Source: an uncultured bacterium (GTDB taxonomy: Bacteria > Bdellovibrionota_C > UBA2361 > JANWWW01). Taken from it: a stretch of DNA of 12,376 nucleotides. Numbering within the stretch: position 1 is the stretch's first letter; each line of letters begins with the position of its first letter. The stretch lies in contig CALHSA010000006.1 in the NCBI GenBank assembly GCA_938038205.1, forward strand, positions 1 through 12,376, written 5' to 3'. Below are positions 4,934 through 12,042 of the stretch, piece after piece. The notes beneath the pieces are model-generated. The model saw only the letters and a list, made by a program, of their open reading frames with translations, did no database searches and was not told the DNA's origin. The position numbers and the translations under genes are program-made.

Positions 4934-6942
4934 ACTCCCCTAAAATAGGAGCTTACTATCTCATCTGAGCCTAAAAGAGAGTCGTGAACCTCACGCTTAT
5001 CTAACTCCAATCCAAATCTTATCAATCCACCCGTGTAAGCAGGAAACCCAAATCCAAAAATACTACCTAAATCTATCTGAGCTTGAGCCTCAGGAGAGGG
5101 TAAGCCAGCGATTTTTGATTCTAATGCAAAAAATGTTTCGTCTACAAGTGGATATATTAAACTTTTAATAAAGTCAGTTTTATTTAAACTTTTACTTGGT
5201 GTAAATAAAAGGTTGGTTTGATCACTTAATTTAACAGGCTTTCCGTTGTCATACAAGTAAAAGCCCTTGCCTTTTTTAACACCAAAATACCCTTCTTCAA
5301 TGTATCTGTACATTTTTTCTGAGGGCATATACCGACCCCCAAAAGCTTGATGCAAAATATTACCCACGTTTATCGCAATATCAATACCAACATAATCCAA
5401 AAGCCTAAAAGGTCCCATCGGAAATCCAAACTCTTCAGCAGATCTCTCAATTGATGATATTGAGTAACCTTCATTTGCTAGTCTAACTGCTTTAATTAAG
5501 TATCTAGCTAGCAGCCTGTTAATCAAGAAACCAGGAGAATCCTCAACTACAATAGGAATCTTACCAACCAGTGTTGCAAGCGCCATGACAATCATAACAG
5601 TTTGGTCAGAAGAATCATTACCTCTAACAATCTCAACAATCGGCATTCTAGCTACTGGATTAAAAAAATGCATACCCAGGAACCTACCAGATAAAATTAC
5701 AGAACCAGCTAGCTCGGAGATTGGAATGGATGAAGTGTTCGTAGCGATTATGCAGTTAGAGGAAACAATTGTAGACGCCTGTTTAAGAAGCTCAGATTTT
5801 ACTTTAATATCCTCAACTACCGCTTCAATTAGTAAGTCGGAGTTAGCAATGTTATTTAAATTGTTTGTAAAAACAGGAAGTTTCTCAACTTTAAGATTTT
5901 GCAGAAACTGAAGACTCCTTGCCAAAGCTTTATCATCAACATCATAAACAACAGTTTGATACCCTTTTGACGCGAATAAACCTGCTATTCCAGTCCCCAT
6001 AACTCCGGCCCCTAATATGGCTACGTTCCTGATTGCCTCTGCTTTGGTCTGAAAAGATTTTGCTAGCTTTTTCTGTTTCTCGGACGAAATCCAAACGTAA
6101 ACTAGATTTTTAGCTGTTTTAGAAATCAAGCTCTTTGCAAGCAGCTCAGACTCAAGCGAGTAACCATCATTTAAAAAATCCGTTGACCTTATTGCCGCCT
6201 GAGCAGCCAAATATGGCGCCTGATAGTGTTCCTTGTTAATCTTTAATTTTTTTGACATCTGATAACTTACCCCAGCTAGTGCAAGTTTCCGAGCAAAGGG
6301 GATATTTAAAAAAGTAAAATCTCTCACCCAAATCCAGTTAAACCCTCTTTTCTGCTTCTCCCTTGCCCATTTTATTGCAACAGCTTCAAGATTCTCTACA
6401 GGAACAACCAGATCAACAAGCCCAAGTTTTAACGCCTCTGAAGCCTTATAAATCTTACCCGAACATATAACCTCTAAGCTTTTAAAAACCCCTATTAGTC
6501 TAGGTAATCTTTGTGTACCACCAAAACCTGGAATTATACCAAGCTTAACCTCAGGTAAACCCACAGTTGCAGTTCCCGACGCAATACGGTAATCACAGCA
6601 CAAGGCCAGCTCATACCCACCCCCCACTGCCGGACCAGAGATCGCACTTACAGTAACAAAAGGTAAATCAGCCAGGATTTTAAAGATTCTCTGACCCTCT
6701 TGAGAAGCGTTAAACGCCTCTTCAAAAGTGTTAATTGCTGAGATCTCATCTACATCAGCACCTACACAGAAAGCCTCAGGGGTTGGACCCAAAATTACTA
6801 ACCCCTTAAGATCACTTCGAGCCCTTAGGTCTAATAGGACCTTATGGAGCTGCTGCATTCTCTCCCTGGTTAGGGTTAAGTACTTCTCTTCTGAACCAAG
6901 CTTTAATGTGGCTATCTGGTCCTTTATATCAAGTTGAACCAT
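4930..6942 (-). CDS. fadJ: Fatty-acid oxidation complex alpha subunit: enoyl-CoA hydratase/3-hydroxyacyl-CoA dehydrogenase (670 aa)
   Basis: Bifunctional beta-oxidation enzyme that hydrates trans-2-enoyl-CoA and oxidises the 3-hydroxyacyl-CoA with NAD. Residues 1-190 are a crotonase domain with the oxyanion-hole segment FCVGAD (58-63), GGGYE with Glu111, and GLPE with Glu131, the two catalytic glutamates. A linker leads to the NAD-binding domain with GAGVMG (311-316), then GMHFFNP with His425 and Glu437, spaced like the His158-Glu170 pair of 3-hydroxyacyl-CoA dehydrogenase. PGFLINRLLARY and the C-terminal dehydrogenase repeats (to GFGFPAYTGGLIRFG) follow. At 670 residues it is slightly shorter than E. 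coli FadJ or FadB; the segment between the NAD motif and LLIEAVVED is about 15 residues shorter. Both active sites look intact. FadJ versus FadB cannot be decided here, and no thiolase partner is in the window. It lies 4 bases after gspG and overlaps the next gene by 4, so the three form an operon. Confidence 0.93.
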   Translation of the reverse strand: MVQLDIKDQIATLKLGSEEKYLTLTRERMQQLHKVLLDLRARSDLKGLVILGPTPEAFCVGADVDEISAINTFEEAFNASQEGQRIFKILADLPFVTVSAISGPAVGGGYELALCCDYRIASGTATVGLPEVKLGIIPGFGGTQRLPRLIGVFKSLEVICSGKIYKASEALKLGLVDLVVPVENLEAVAIKWAREKQKRGFNWIWVRDFTFLNIPFARKLALAGVSYQMSKKLKINKEHYQAPYLAAQAAIRSTDFLNDGYSLESELLAKSLISKTAKNLVYVWISSEKQKKLAKSFQTKAEAIRNVAILGAGVMGTGIAGLFASKGYQTVVYDVDDKALARSLQFLQNLKVEKLPVFTNNLNNIANSDLLIEAVVEDIKVKSELLKQASTIVSSNCIIATNTSSIPISELAGSVILSGRFLGMHFFNPVARMPIVEIVRGNDSSDQTVMIVMALATLVGKIPIVVEDSPGFLINRLLARYLIKAVRLANEGYSISSIERSAEEFGFPMGPFRLLDYVGIDIAINVGNILHQAFGGRYMPSEKMYRYIEEGYFGVKKGKGFYLYDNGKPVKLSDQTNLLFTPSKSLNKTDFIKSLIYPLVDETFFALESKIAGLPSPEAQAQIDLGSIFGFGFPAYTGGLIRFGLELDKREVHDSLLGSDEIVSSYFRGV

Positions 6943-6946
6943 TTAC

Positions 6947-7354
6947 CTAAGGTCCCGTTACTATTAAATCAGTTGCGGCACCTGAACCCCCTTCTTTTTT
7001 ATCTGATCCAAGCGACTTTAACTCATACCTCCCATCACCAGTAAGCCTATACTGAACCATACTTCCCCAAACATCTTTTAGTTCATCTTCAGAGGAGACA
7101 ATAGGTAAGCAGTTAGGCCCGGTTACATCATTGCACTGCATTAAGTCTCTAAGCTCCCTTGGAAACTCATTGTACCGAAGCTGATACTGGTTAATATAAG
7201 TTTGAATAGTCTTAAGTTTAAGCTCATTAAGAGCTGCCTTCGCAGTATCACCTCCTCCTGATAACCTCCCAACCAGGAATGACATTACAATTGCCAATAT
7301 TATTAGAACGGTAATTATCTCTATTAAAGTTAAACCTGTTTGACGCCCCAACAT
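6947..7354 (-). CDS. gspG: Type II secretion major pseudopilin, GspG-like (135 aa)
   Basis: Type IV pilin-like protein of the GspG family, expected to be processed by prepilin peptidase and assembled into the type II secretion pseudopilus at the inner membrane. A very short leader, MLGRQTG, precedes the mature N-terminus LTLIEIITVLIILAIV, with cleavage after Gly7 and the conserved Glu at mature position 5 (Glu12). Leu instead of Phe or Met at +1 is unusual but tolerated in the family. DVWGSMVQYRL (94-104) and SLGSDKKEGGSGAATDL (114-130) match the GspG globular domain and its calcium-binding loop. Two cysteines (74 and 82) could form a disulfide. It opens an operon with fadJ and the AONS-like gene, and no other secretion gene is in the window. 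The ATG at 7354 is fixed by the leader; no good Shine-Dalgarno is present. Confidence 0.88.
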   Translation of the reverse strand: MLGRQTGLTLIEIITVLIILAIVMSFLVGRLSGGGDTAKAALNELKLKTIQTYINQYQLRYNEFPRELRDLMQCNDVTGPNCLPIVSSEDELKDVWGSMVQYRLTGDGRYELKSLGSDKKEGGSGAATDLIVTGP

Positions 7355-7429
7355 GCTCTAATATTTTAAAGCATATACTACAGCTCTGCAAAAATAACCC
7401 CGGAAAATTCATCTTATTTTATTAGGTTA
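7355..7429. promoter_or_regulatory. Divergent promoter region between the gspG operon and the glycosyltransferase genes
   Basis: These 75 bases separate two diverging transcription units, so both promoters must lie here or inside the genes. Towards gspG (minus strand): TAAAAT at 7363-7368 with TTGCAG at 7386-7391, 17 bases apart; the -10 ends 8 bases before the ATG. Towards the methyltransferase (plus strand): TATTTT at 7415-7420, 9 bases before the ATG, with no -35 match. Neither start has a well-placed Shine-Dalgarno. Confidence 0.4.
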
Positions 7430-10000
7430 ATGAATAAGCATCAGAAAGATTGGGACTCCCGAATACAGTTCAACTACAGACTTTGGATGAGCGATGGATT
7501 AAGTTCTGATGAGGAAATGTTTAGAACCGGAGAGAGAGATTTAGCTCTCCTTCTGCCACCATCTCCAGCTGATAAGCATAAATTTTTTTTAGAGATAGGT
7601 TGTGGGGTAGGGAGGCTATTAAAAGCAGCCTCTAAAAGGTTCTCAAAAGTTGTGGGGGTAGATATCTCCCAGGTGGCAATTAACAAAGCTAAGAGCCTTT
7701 TAAAAAACTTAAGCAATGTTACATTGTATTTAACTGATGGGGTATCTCTACCCCCGGATTTAAGGGGTCAGGGCGATATCGTAGCATCTTTTGCGACCAT
7801 GTTTAGTATTCCGGTTAGCTCTTTTGCGAATTATATTATTGAGGCGAACAGATTCTTAAAAACTGGGGGTGAGTTAGCCTGGCAACTTTTCTTAGGTGAA
7901 GAGATTATTCCACCTGAGGATGATTCTTTATCAATACGAAGTTACCGTGAGGATCGCCTTGAGAAAGCATTTAGTTTAGCTAACTTTGAAATTTTTGAGG
8001 TTAAGGAATTAAAAGATTATCCTATTGAAACAAACCTTAAATTCCTAAAAACAAAAGCTCATATTGTTAGAGCTGTAAAGAAATCAGAGGTTACAATTAG
8101 CTTAGAGGAGCTTTTAAACACGTTATTTTCTGGCACTTACTCCTCAAATTCAGAAAAATTCTACGAGTTAAGTATGTACTATGAGTATGTTAAGTTCCTA
8201 ATTTCGAGTAGGAGTTTTGGTGAATTAGATCGGTACATCCAAAAAGTAACTGAGCTTGCAAAGAGTTTAAACGCCATTGAGATAATTGAAGAGATTCAGA
8301 AGCTTAAAGATTTTTTACCTGTAACCTCAATAATAGAGGAGCATAAGCAAGAGTTAGATTTCAGACCAGCTTTAAATAATATTCCAGTACCGTTCTATAA
8401 AGGCCAGCCATTGTCTAACTGTATTGATCCAAAAAAATTTGAGGAAAAACTAATACCAGGATCGAGTCTTGAAAAACCTGTAATAGTTTTTGGAACAGGT
8501 GCAGGATTCCTAATTCAAGAGCTAGCTAAAAAAACAGATCAGGTTTACTGTATTGAACCAATTGAGGAGCTAAGAGCGATTTATAAAAACCTGCCTGTTA
8601 AATTTCTTAATCCAGAGAGTATAGATGAGTTTAGTGATTTTGAGCTGATTATTAATCCTTCTTACCTCTCAGTTTTTCCAGAGATTTCAATTAAACTTAA
8701 ACAGGCTAATGCTAGAAAGTATCTGAATAAAAATTACACAGTTGCTGTAGTGTCACCAATTGATGGAGGGAGCTATCCAATATCAAAATATCTTGTTTCT
8801 GCGCTTAAGCATTTTGGATATAGAGTTTTGTTTTTTGATTTTTCAGATTTTTATCATGTAAGAGAGGCGGTTAATAAATACTACTTACACGATTTTAGTA
8901 AGAATCAGTACACAAACTCGGTTGTAGAATTATGCTCTCAAGCATTACTAAATGGCTGCAGAACCGAGAGGCCCCAGATTGTTTTTGCTCTAAGCCAAGC
9001 TCCAATCACTCCAGTAACATTAAAAGCTCTAAGAGATGAGGGAATTATAACCTGCATGTGGTTTGTTGAGGATTTCAGAAGATTTACATACTGGAAAGAG
9101 GTAGCCCCTTACTATGACTACTTTTATGTAATCCAGAAAAAGGCAGTTTCTGAGATAAGTAAGCTTTGCCCTAATGTTTTCTACGTGCCTGTTGGTTGTG
9201 ATCCCTCTGTTCACAAACCTGTGCAGCTTACCGAGGAAGAAAGATTAAAATACTCATCTGATGTATCTTTTATTGGATACGGTTATCCTAACCGAGTTCA
9301 AACTTTCTCTCGGTTAACTCGATACAATCTCAAAATTTGGGGGAAAATGTGGCCCAAAATAAAACCTTTCTCCAGAATTGCAACAGAGGTCTATTTACAA
9401 CCCGAAGAGTATATAAAAATATTCTCAGCCTCAAAAATAAACCTAAATCTTCATTCGTCATCTGAGAAGGATTTTATTGAGCCGTTTGGGGATTTTGTAA
9501 ATCCCAGAACTTTTGAGATTGCAAGCTGTAGGGCTTTTCAACTATGTGACAAGAGATTGCATCTGTCAGAGTTATTTGGAGACACAATACAAACTTTTGA
9601 AACCTTATCTGAGCTTAAGGATAAGATTGAGTACTTTTTAGCCAGACCAGATGAAAGATTTGAGATGGCAAATAAAAGTTTTGAAGTTGCAACAAAGAAA
9701 CACACATATATTCATAGAGCAGAGGAGATGATGTTAAACATTATAGCCACAAGCGACGATAAACTATCATCTTCCCTCAAAAAGTGTAAGTGGAATCAAA
9801 CTTTAGAATCGTTATCAGATTTCCCAACGTGTGCTAATATTTTTCTCCAAGCTTTTAAACATGGTGTACCCTGGGATTTTGATCAAATCTGCTCAAGCAC
9901 TTTAATTGGTAAGAAGGGTAGTTACTCAGAGGATGAGTTAAAAATGCTAGTTTTGTATCACTGTAACAGGAACAGTAAAAGATTTATCAAGTATGCGTGA
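7430..10000 (+). CDS. Three-domain protein: SAM methyltransferase, Maf/MptE-like Rossmann domain, CgeB-type glycosyltransferase (856 aa)
   Basis: Residues about 1-215 are a class I SAM-dependent methyltransferase: motif I LEIGCGVGR (54-62), VVGVDIS (74-80) and a late FLKTGGELAWQLF (142-154). A helical linker (about 220-305) follows. At about 310-430 comes a second Rossmann-like unit, VIVFGTGAGFLIQELA then VYCIEP (374-377), resembling the domain before many bacterial glycan-modifying proteins of the Maf/MptE-like type. From 436 to about 775 there is a CgeB-like glycosyltransferase: SPIDGGSYPISKYLVSAL, MWFVEDFRRF (543-552), a DVSFIGYGYPNR segment at 611-622, and NPRTFEIASCRAFQL (691-705), which resembles the nucleotide-sugar-binding part of GT-B enzymes. 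The last 80 residues are unassigned. The fusion would let one polypeptide add and methylate a sugar (inference). The gene overlaps the GT9 gene by 8 bases. Acceptor and donor sugars cannot be read from sequence. Confidence 0.85.
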   Translation: MNKHQKDWDSRIQFNYRLWMSDGLSSDEEMFRTGERDLALLLPPSPADKHKFFLEIGCGVGRLLKAASKRFSKVVGVDISQVAINKAKSLLKNLSNVTLYLTDGVSLPPDLRGQGDIVASFATMFSIPVSSFANYIIEANRFLKTGGELAWQLFLGEEIIPPEDDSLSIRSYREDRLEKAFSLANFEIFEVKELKDYPIETNLKFLKTKAHIVRAVKKSEVTISLEELLNTLFSGTYSSNSEKFYELSMYYEYVKFLISSRSFGELDRYIQKVTELAKSLNAIEIIEEIQKLKDFLPVTSIIEEHKQELDFRPALNNIPVPFYKGQPLSNCIDPKKFEEKLIPGSSLEKPVIVFGTGAGFLIQELAKKTDQVYCIEPIEELRAIYKNLPVKFLNPESIDEFSDFELIINPSYLSVFPEISIKLKQANARKYLNKNYTVAVVSPIDGGSYPISKYLVSALKHFGYRVLFFDFSDFYHVREAVNKYYLHDFSKNQYTNSVVELCSQALLNGCRTERPQIVFALSQAPITPVTLKALRDEGIITCMWFVEDFRRFTYWKEVAPYYDYFYVIQKKAVSEISKLCPNVFYVPVGCDPSVHKPVQLTEEERLKYSSDVSFIGYGYPNRVQTFSRLTRYNLKIWGKMWPKIKPFSRIATEVYLQPEEYIKIFSASKINLNLHSSSEKDFIEPFGDFVNPRTFEIASCRAFQLCDKRLHLSELFGDTIQTFETLSELKDKIEYFLARPDERFEMANKSFEVATKKHTYIHRAEEMMLNIIATSDDKLSSSLKKCKWNQTLESLSDFPTCANIFLQAFKHGVPWDFDQICSSTLIGKKGSYSEDELKMLVLYHCNRNSKRFIKYA

Positions 10001-11633
10001 TTCTGAGTTTATTCCAAAACCAAGAAAATGCTTGATTATAAATTTTGCGCGCTTAGGAGATTTAATTCAAACAACTCCAGCCCTTTTTGGATTAAAAAAT
10101 GAGCACCCTGATAATTGGATAACTTTTGTAACAACAGAGAGTTTTGGAAATGTTGTAAAGTACCTTCCAGGAATAGATGAAGTAGAGCTTGTTGACTTAG
10201 ATTGGATAATTAAGGTTCTTAGTCACGATTTAACTCAGTTTAAATCTGTTTGGGAGTACATAAATCAACTAGTTCAAAAATTTAAGCAACGTAATTATGA
10301 TTTCTCAGCTAATCTATCTTCAATGGGTGTTAGCTCAATTCTTTTAAAACTAGTTGGAAGTAAATACCAAAGAGGTTGGATATCTGATGATGAGGGTTTT
10401 AGGGTTCTAAATAGTAGATGGTCAAGACTTTTATCCAGCATGCTCTCTGGGAGTAATAGGTTTTACAACTCTTTCAACGTGGTAGAGTACTTTAGAATGA
10501 TGTGTGAGGTAAAAAACGCACCTCAAAAACCTGTTTTACAAAATTTAGATAAAGCCTTAGATGAAGGGGCTAAGTTGCTAAGCTCAGTTGGAGTTAATCC
10601 TCTGGATAAATTTATTGTAGTTCATCCAGGGGTAAGTCAAATGAAGCGCTCATGGCGGGCTGAACATTTCTCCTCGTTTATTAAAAAGTTTATATCAAAA
10701 ACAGGGTGGAAAGTGATTTTAACGGGCTCTGGGAACGAGGTGTTATTAACCAAGGTCTTATGTCAGGATGTAGCTCATCCTAACTGCATTGATCTTGGAG
10801 GTAGAACCAACCTTGAATCTTTAATTGGTGTTATCTCAGAGTCTAATGGAATTCTAACTGGTGATACTGGACCTTTACATATCTCTGCTGCACTAGAGAA
10901 GCCCTCTGTAAGCCTTTTTGTAGCTAGTGGCTGGCCTTATGAAACAGGCCCTTACTTAAAAAATCAAGTTATAATTCGCCCAATTATTTCTTGTGGTCCG
11001 TGTAGTCCAAATGGTTTTTGTTCTACACTTGAGTGTCATGACCTAATACCAGTTGATACTTTGGTTGAACTAGTTATCTCCCATTTTCAGGGTGAGGTAA
11101 GTAAACTTGAAAAGATTAGTGATGAATTTAAGAGCTGTTTTGTTTACCTAACTGGGTTTGATGAGTTTGGTTTTTACAATCTTACTCAATTAAATAGTGT
11201 TTACGATCCTCATAGTTTTTTAAGAGCATGTTATCGAGCTCTTATATTAAATGAGTTTGAGGAGGTTGGTTGGATTGAAGAATCTGAGAGCTGCTTTGAT
11301 GAAAGCTGCTATGAGTTACTTAAATTAGCTAGATTAGCAAAAGAATTATCAAGCAAATTAATACTCTCCTTAAGCCGGATGGATGATCAAATGTTTGATT
11401 TGTCAGATAGATTAGAGAACATAGATAGCCAAATACTGGAGATTGCAAATGAGAGTGAAACTGTTGGTTTATTAGCAAGGTTGTACCTATTTGAAAGAGA
11501 ATCTATAGTGGGTGATGCCTTTGAGCTTGCTCAAAAAACACATCAGAATTACGTTGATCTTGAAAGAAGGATTCTAAAACTAAACAGTTTAATTAACTGT
11601 AATAAAAAAGATTCTTTAAGAATTTTAAACTAA
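9993..11633 (+). CDS. Glycosyltransferase family 9 (heptosyltransferase-like) with long C-terminal extension (546 aa)
   Basis: GT9 enzymes transfer heptose or related sugars from a nucleotide donor, usually in lipopolysaccharide core or flagellin glycosylation. Motifs are FARLGDLIQTTPA (18-30) with Asp23 at the position of the catalytic Asp of WaaC-type enzymes, VVHPGVSQMKRSW (209-221), VILTGS (241-246) and TGDTGPLHISAAL (289-301). A four-cysteine patch follows, with Cys334, 337, 343 and 348, similar to the cysteine patch of heptosyltransferases. Typical GT9 proteins are about 350 residues; here residues 370-546 add a mostly helical, acidic extension that I do not recognise. The ATG overlaps the previous stop by 8 bases without a clear Shine-Dalgarno, which suggests translational coupling. 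Neighbouring CgeB-type and flagellin-like genes favour a protein-glycosylation role over LPS core assembly, but LPS cannot be excluded. Confidence 0.88.
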   Translation: MRDSEFIPKPRKCLIINFARLGDLIQTTPALFGLKNEHPDNWITFVTTESFGNVVKYLPGIDEVELVDLDWIIKVLSHDLTQFKSVWEYINQLVQKFKQRNYDFSANLSSMGVSSILLKLVGSKYQRGWISDDEGFRVLNSRWSRLLSSMLSGSNRFYNSFNVVEYFRMMCEVKNAPQKPVLQNLDKALDEGAKLLSSVGVNPLDKFIVVHPGVSQMKRSWRAEHFSSFIKKFISKTGWKVILTGSGNEVLLTKVLCQDVAHPNCIDLGGRTNLESLIGVISESNGILTGDTGPLHISAALEKPSVSLFVASGWPYETGPYLKNQVIIRPIISCGPCSPNGFCSTLECHDLIPVDTLVELVISHFQGEVSKLEKISDEFKSCFVYLTGFDEFGFYNLTQLNSVYDPHSFLRACYRALILNEFEEVGWIEESESCFDESCYELLKLARLAKELSSKLILSLSRMDDQMFDLSDRLENIDSQILEIANESETVGLLARLYLFERESIVGDAFELAQKTHQNYVDLERRILKLNSLINCNKKDSLRILN

Positions 11634-11661
11634 AAATGTACTTTTTTCATCATAATTTATG

Positions 11662-11667
11662 TATACT
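11662..11667 (+). promoter_or_regulatory. Possible -10 box for the small exported-protein gene
   Basis: TATACT (5 of 6 to TATAAT) ends 6 bases before the ATG at 11674. No good -35 is seen at 16-18 base spacing. If used, RNA would start at or near ATG 11674, which would exclude the upstream ATG at 11659 as the start. Confidence 0.3.
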
Positions 11668-11673
11668 GAGAGT

Positions 11674-12042
11674 ATGAGGTTGATTACACTAGGTTTATTT
11701 GTTTTAGGGTTTTTAATATCTCAAGAGGGTTTGCCAAGGGATAGGCACTGGGATAGTGCTTATCATCCTTACCCTGATTATAGAGAGAGTGAGGGTCACC
11801 CACTTAGATTAGTCAGTTACATTTTATATCCGGTTGGTTGGGTTTTAAGGGAGGGGGTAACAAGACCTTTAAGTTACTTAACCTCAAGAACAAACATATC
11901 AAGATCGGTTTTTGGTTACAGGTATGAAGCTGATTATGCTTACAGTAGCTGCTTTGGTCAGGTTACAAACCTAAACTGCAGTGAGCTGGCCCCTTATAAA
12001 AACCTTAGGCAAACTATGCAACAACAAGGAGGGTCTCGTTAA
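11674..12042 (+). CDS. Small exported or membrane-anchored protein of unknown function (122 aa)
   Basis: The N-terminus MRLITLGLFVLGFLIS is a hydrophobic stretch typical of a signal peptide or membrane anchor. There is no lipobox cysteine after it. The body has RESEGHPLRLVSYILYPVGWVLREGVTRPLSYL, a second semi-hydrophobic segment, then a polar Tyr-rich end with two cysteines. I have an impression of similar short hypothetical proteins carrying an HPLR-x-x-x-Y-x-x-x-P-x-G motif in deltaproteobacterial-type genomes, but no function is known to me. An upstream ATG at 11659 would add MYTES. I prefer 11674 because TATACT lies 6 bases before it and overlaps codons 2-3 of the longer form. It lies 40 bases after the GT9 gene and may be cotranscribed. 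Its last 29 bases overlap the end of the opposite-strand gene. Confidence 0.65.
   Translation: MRLITLGLFVLGFLISQEGLPRDRHWDSAYHPYPDYRESEGHPLRLVSYILYPVGWVLREGVTRPLSYLTSRTNISRSVFGYRYEADYAYSSCFGQVTNLNCSELAPYKNLRQTMQQQGGSR

Noticed and set aside
5585-5911. Plus-strand open frame of 108 codons inside fadJ
   Set aside because: It is antisense to a well-conserved dehydrogenase domain and its product has no recognisable features.
7474-7716. Minus-strand open frame of 80 codons opposite the methyltransferase domain
   Set aside because: Antisense to the conserved SAM-binding motif region; no independent coding evidence.
11584-11600. ACAGTT-TAATT-AACTGT hairpin as a terminator at the end of the GT9 gene
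   Set aside because: It lies inside the coding sequence, is AT-rich, and is followed by A-rich rather than T-rich sequence.
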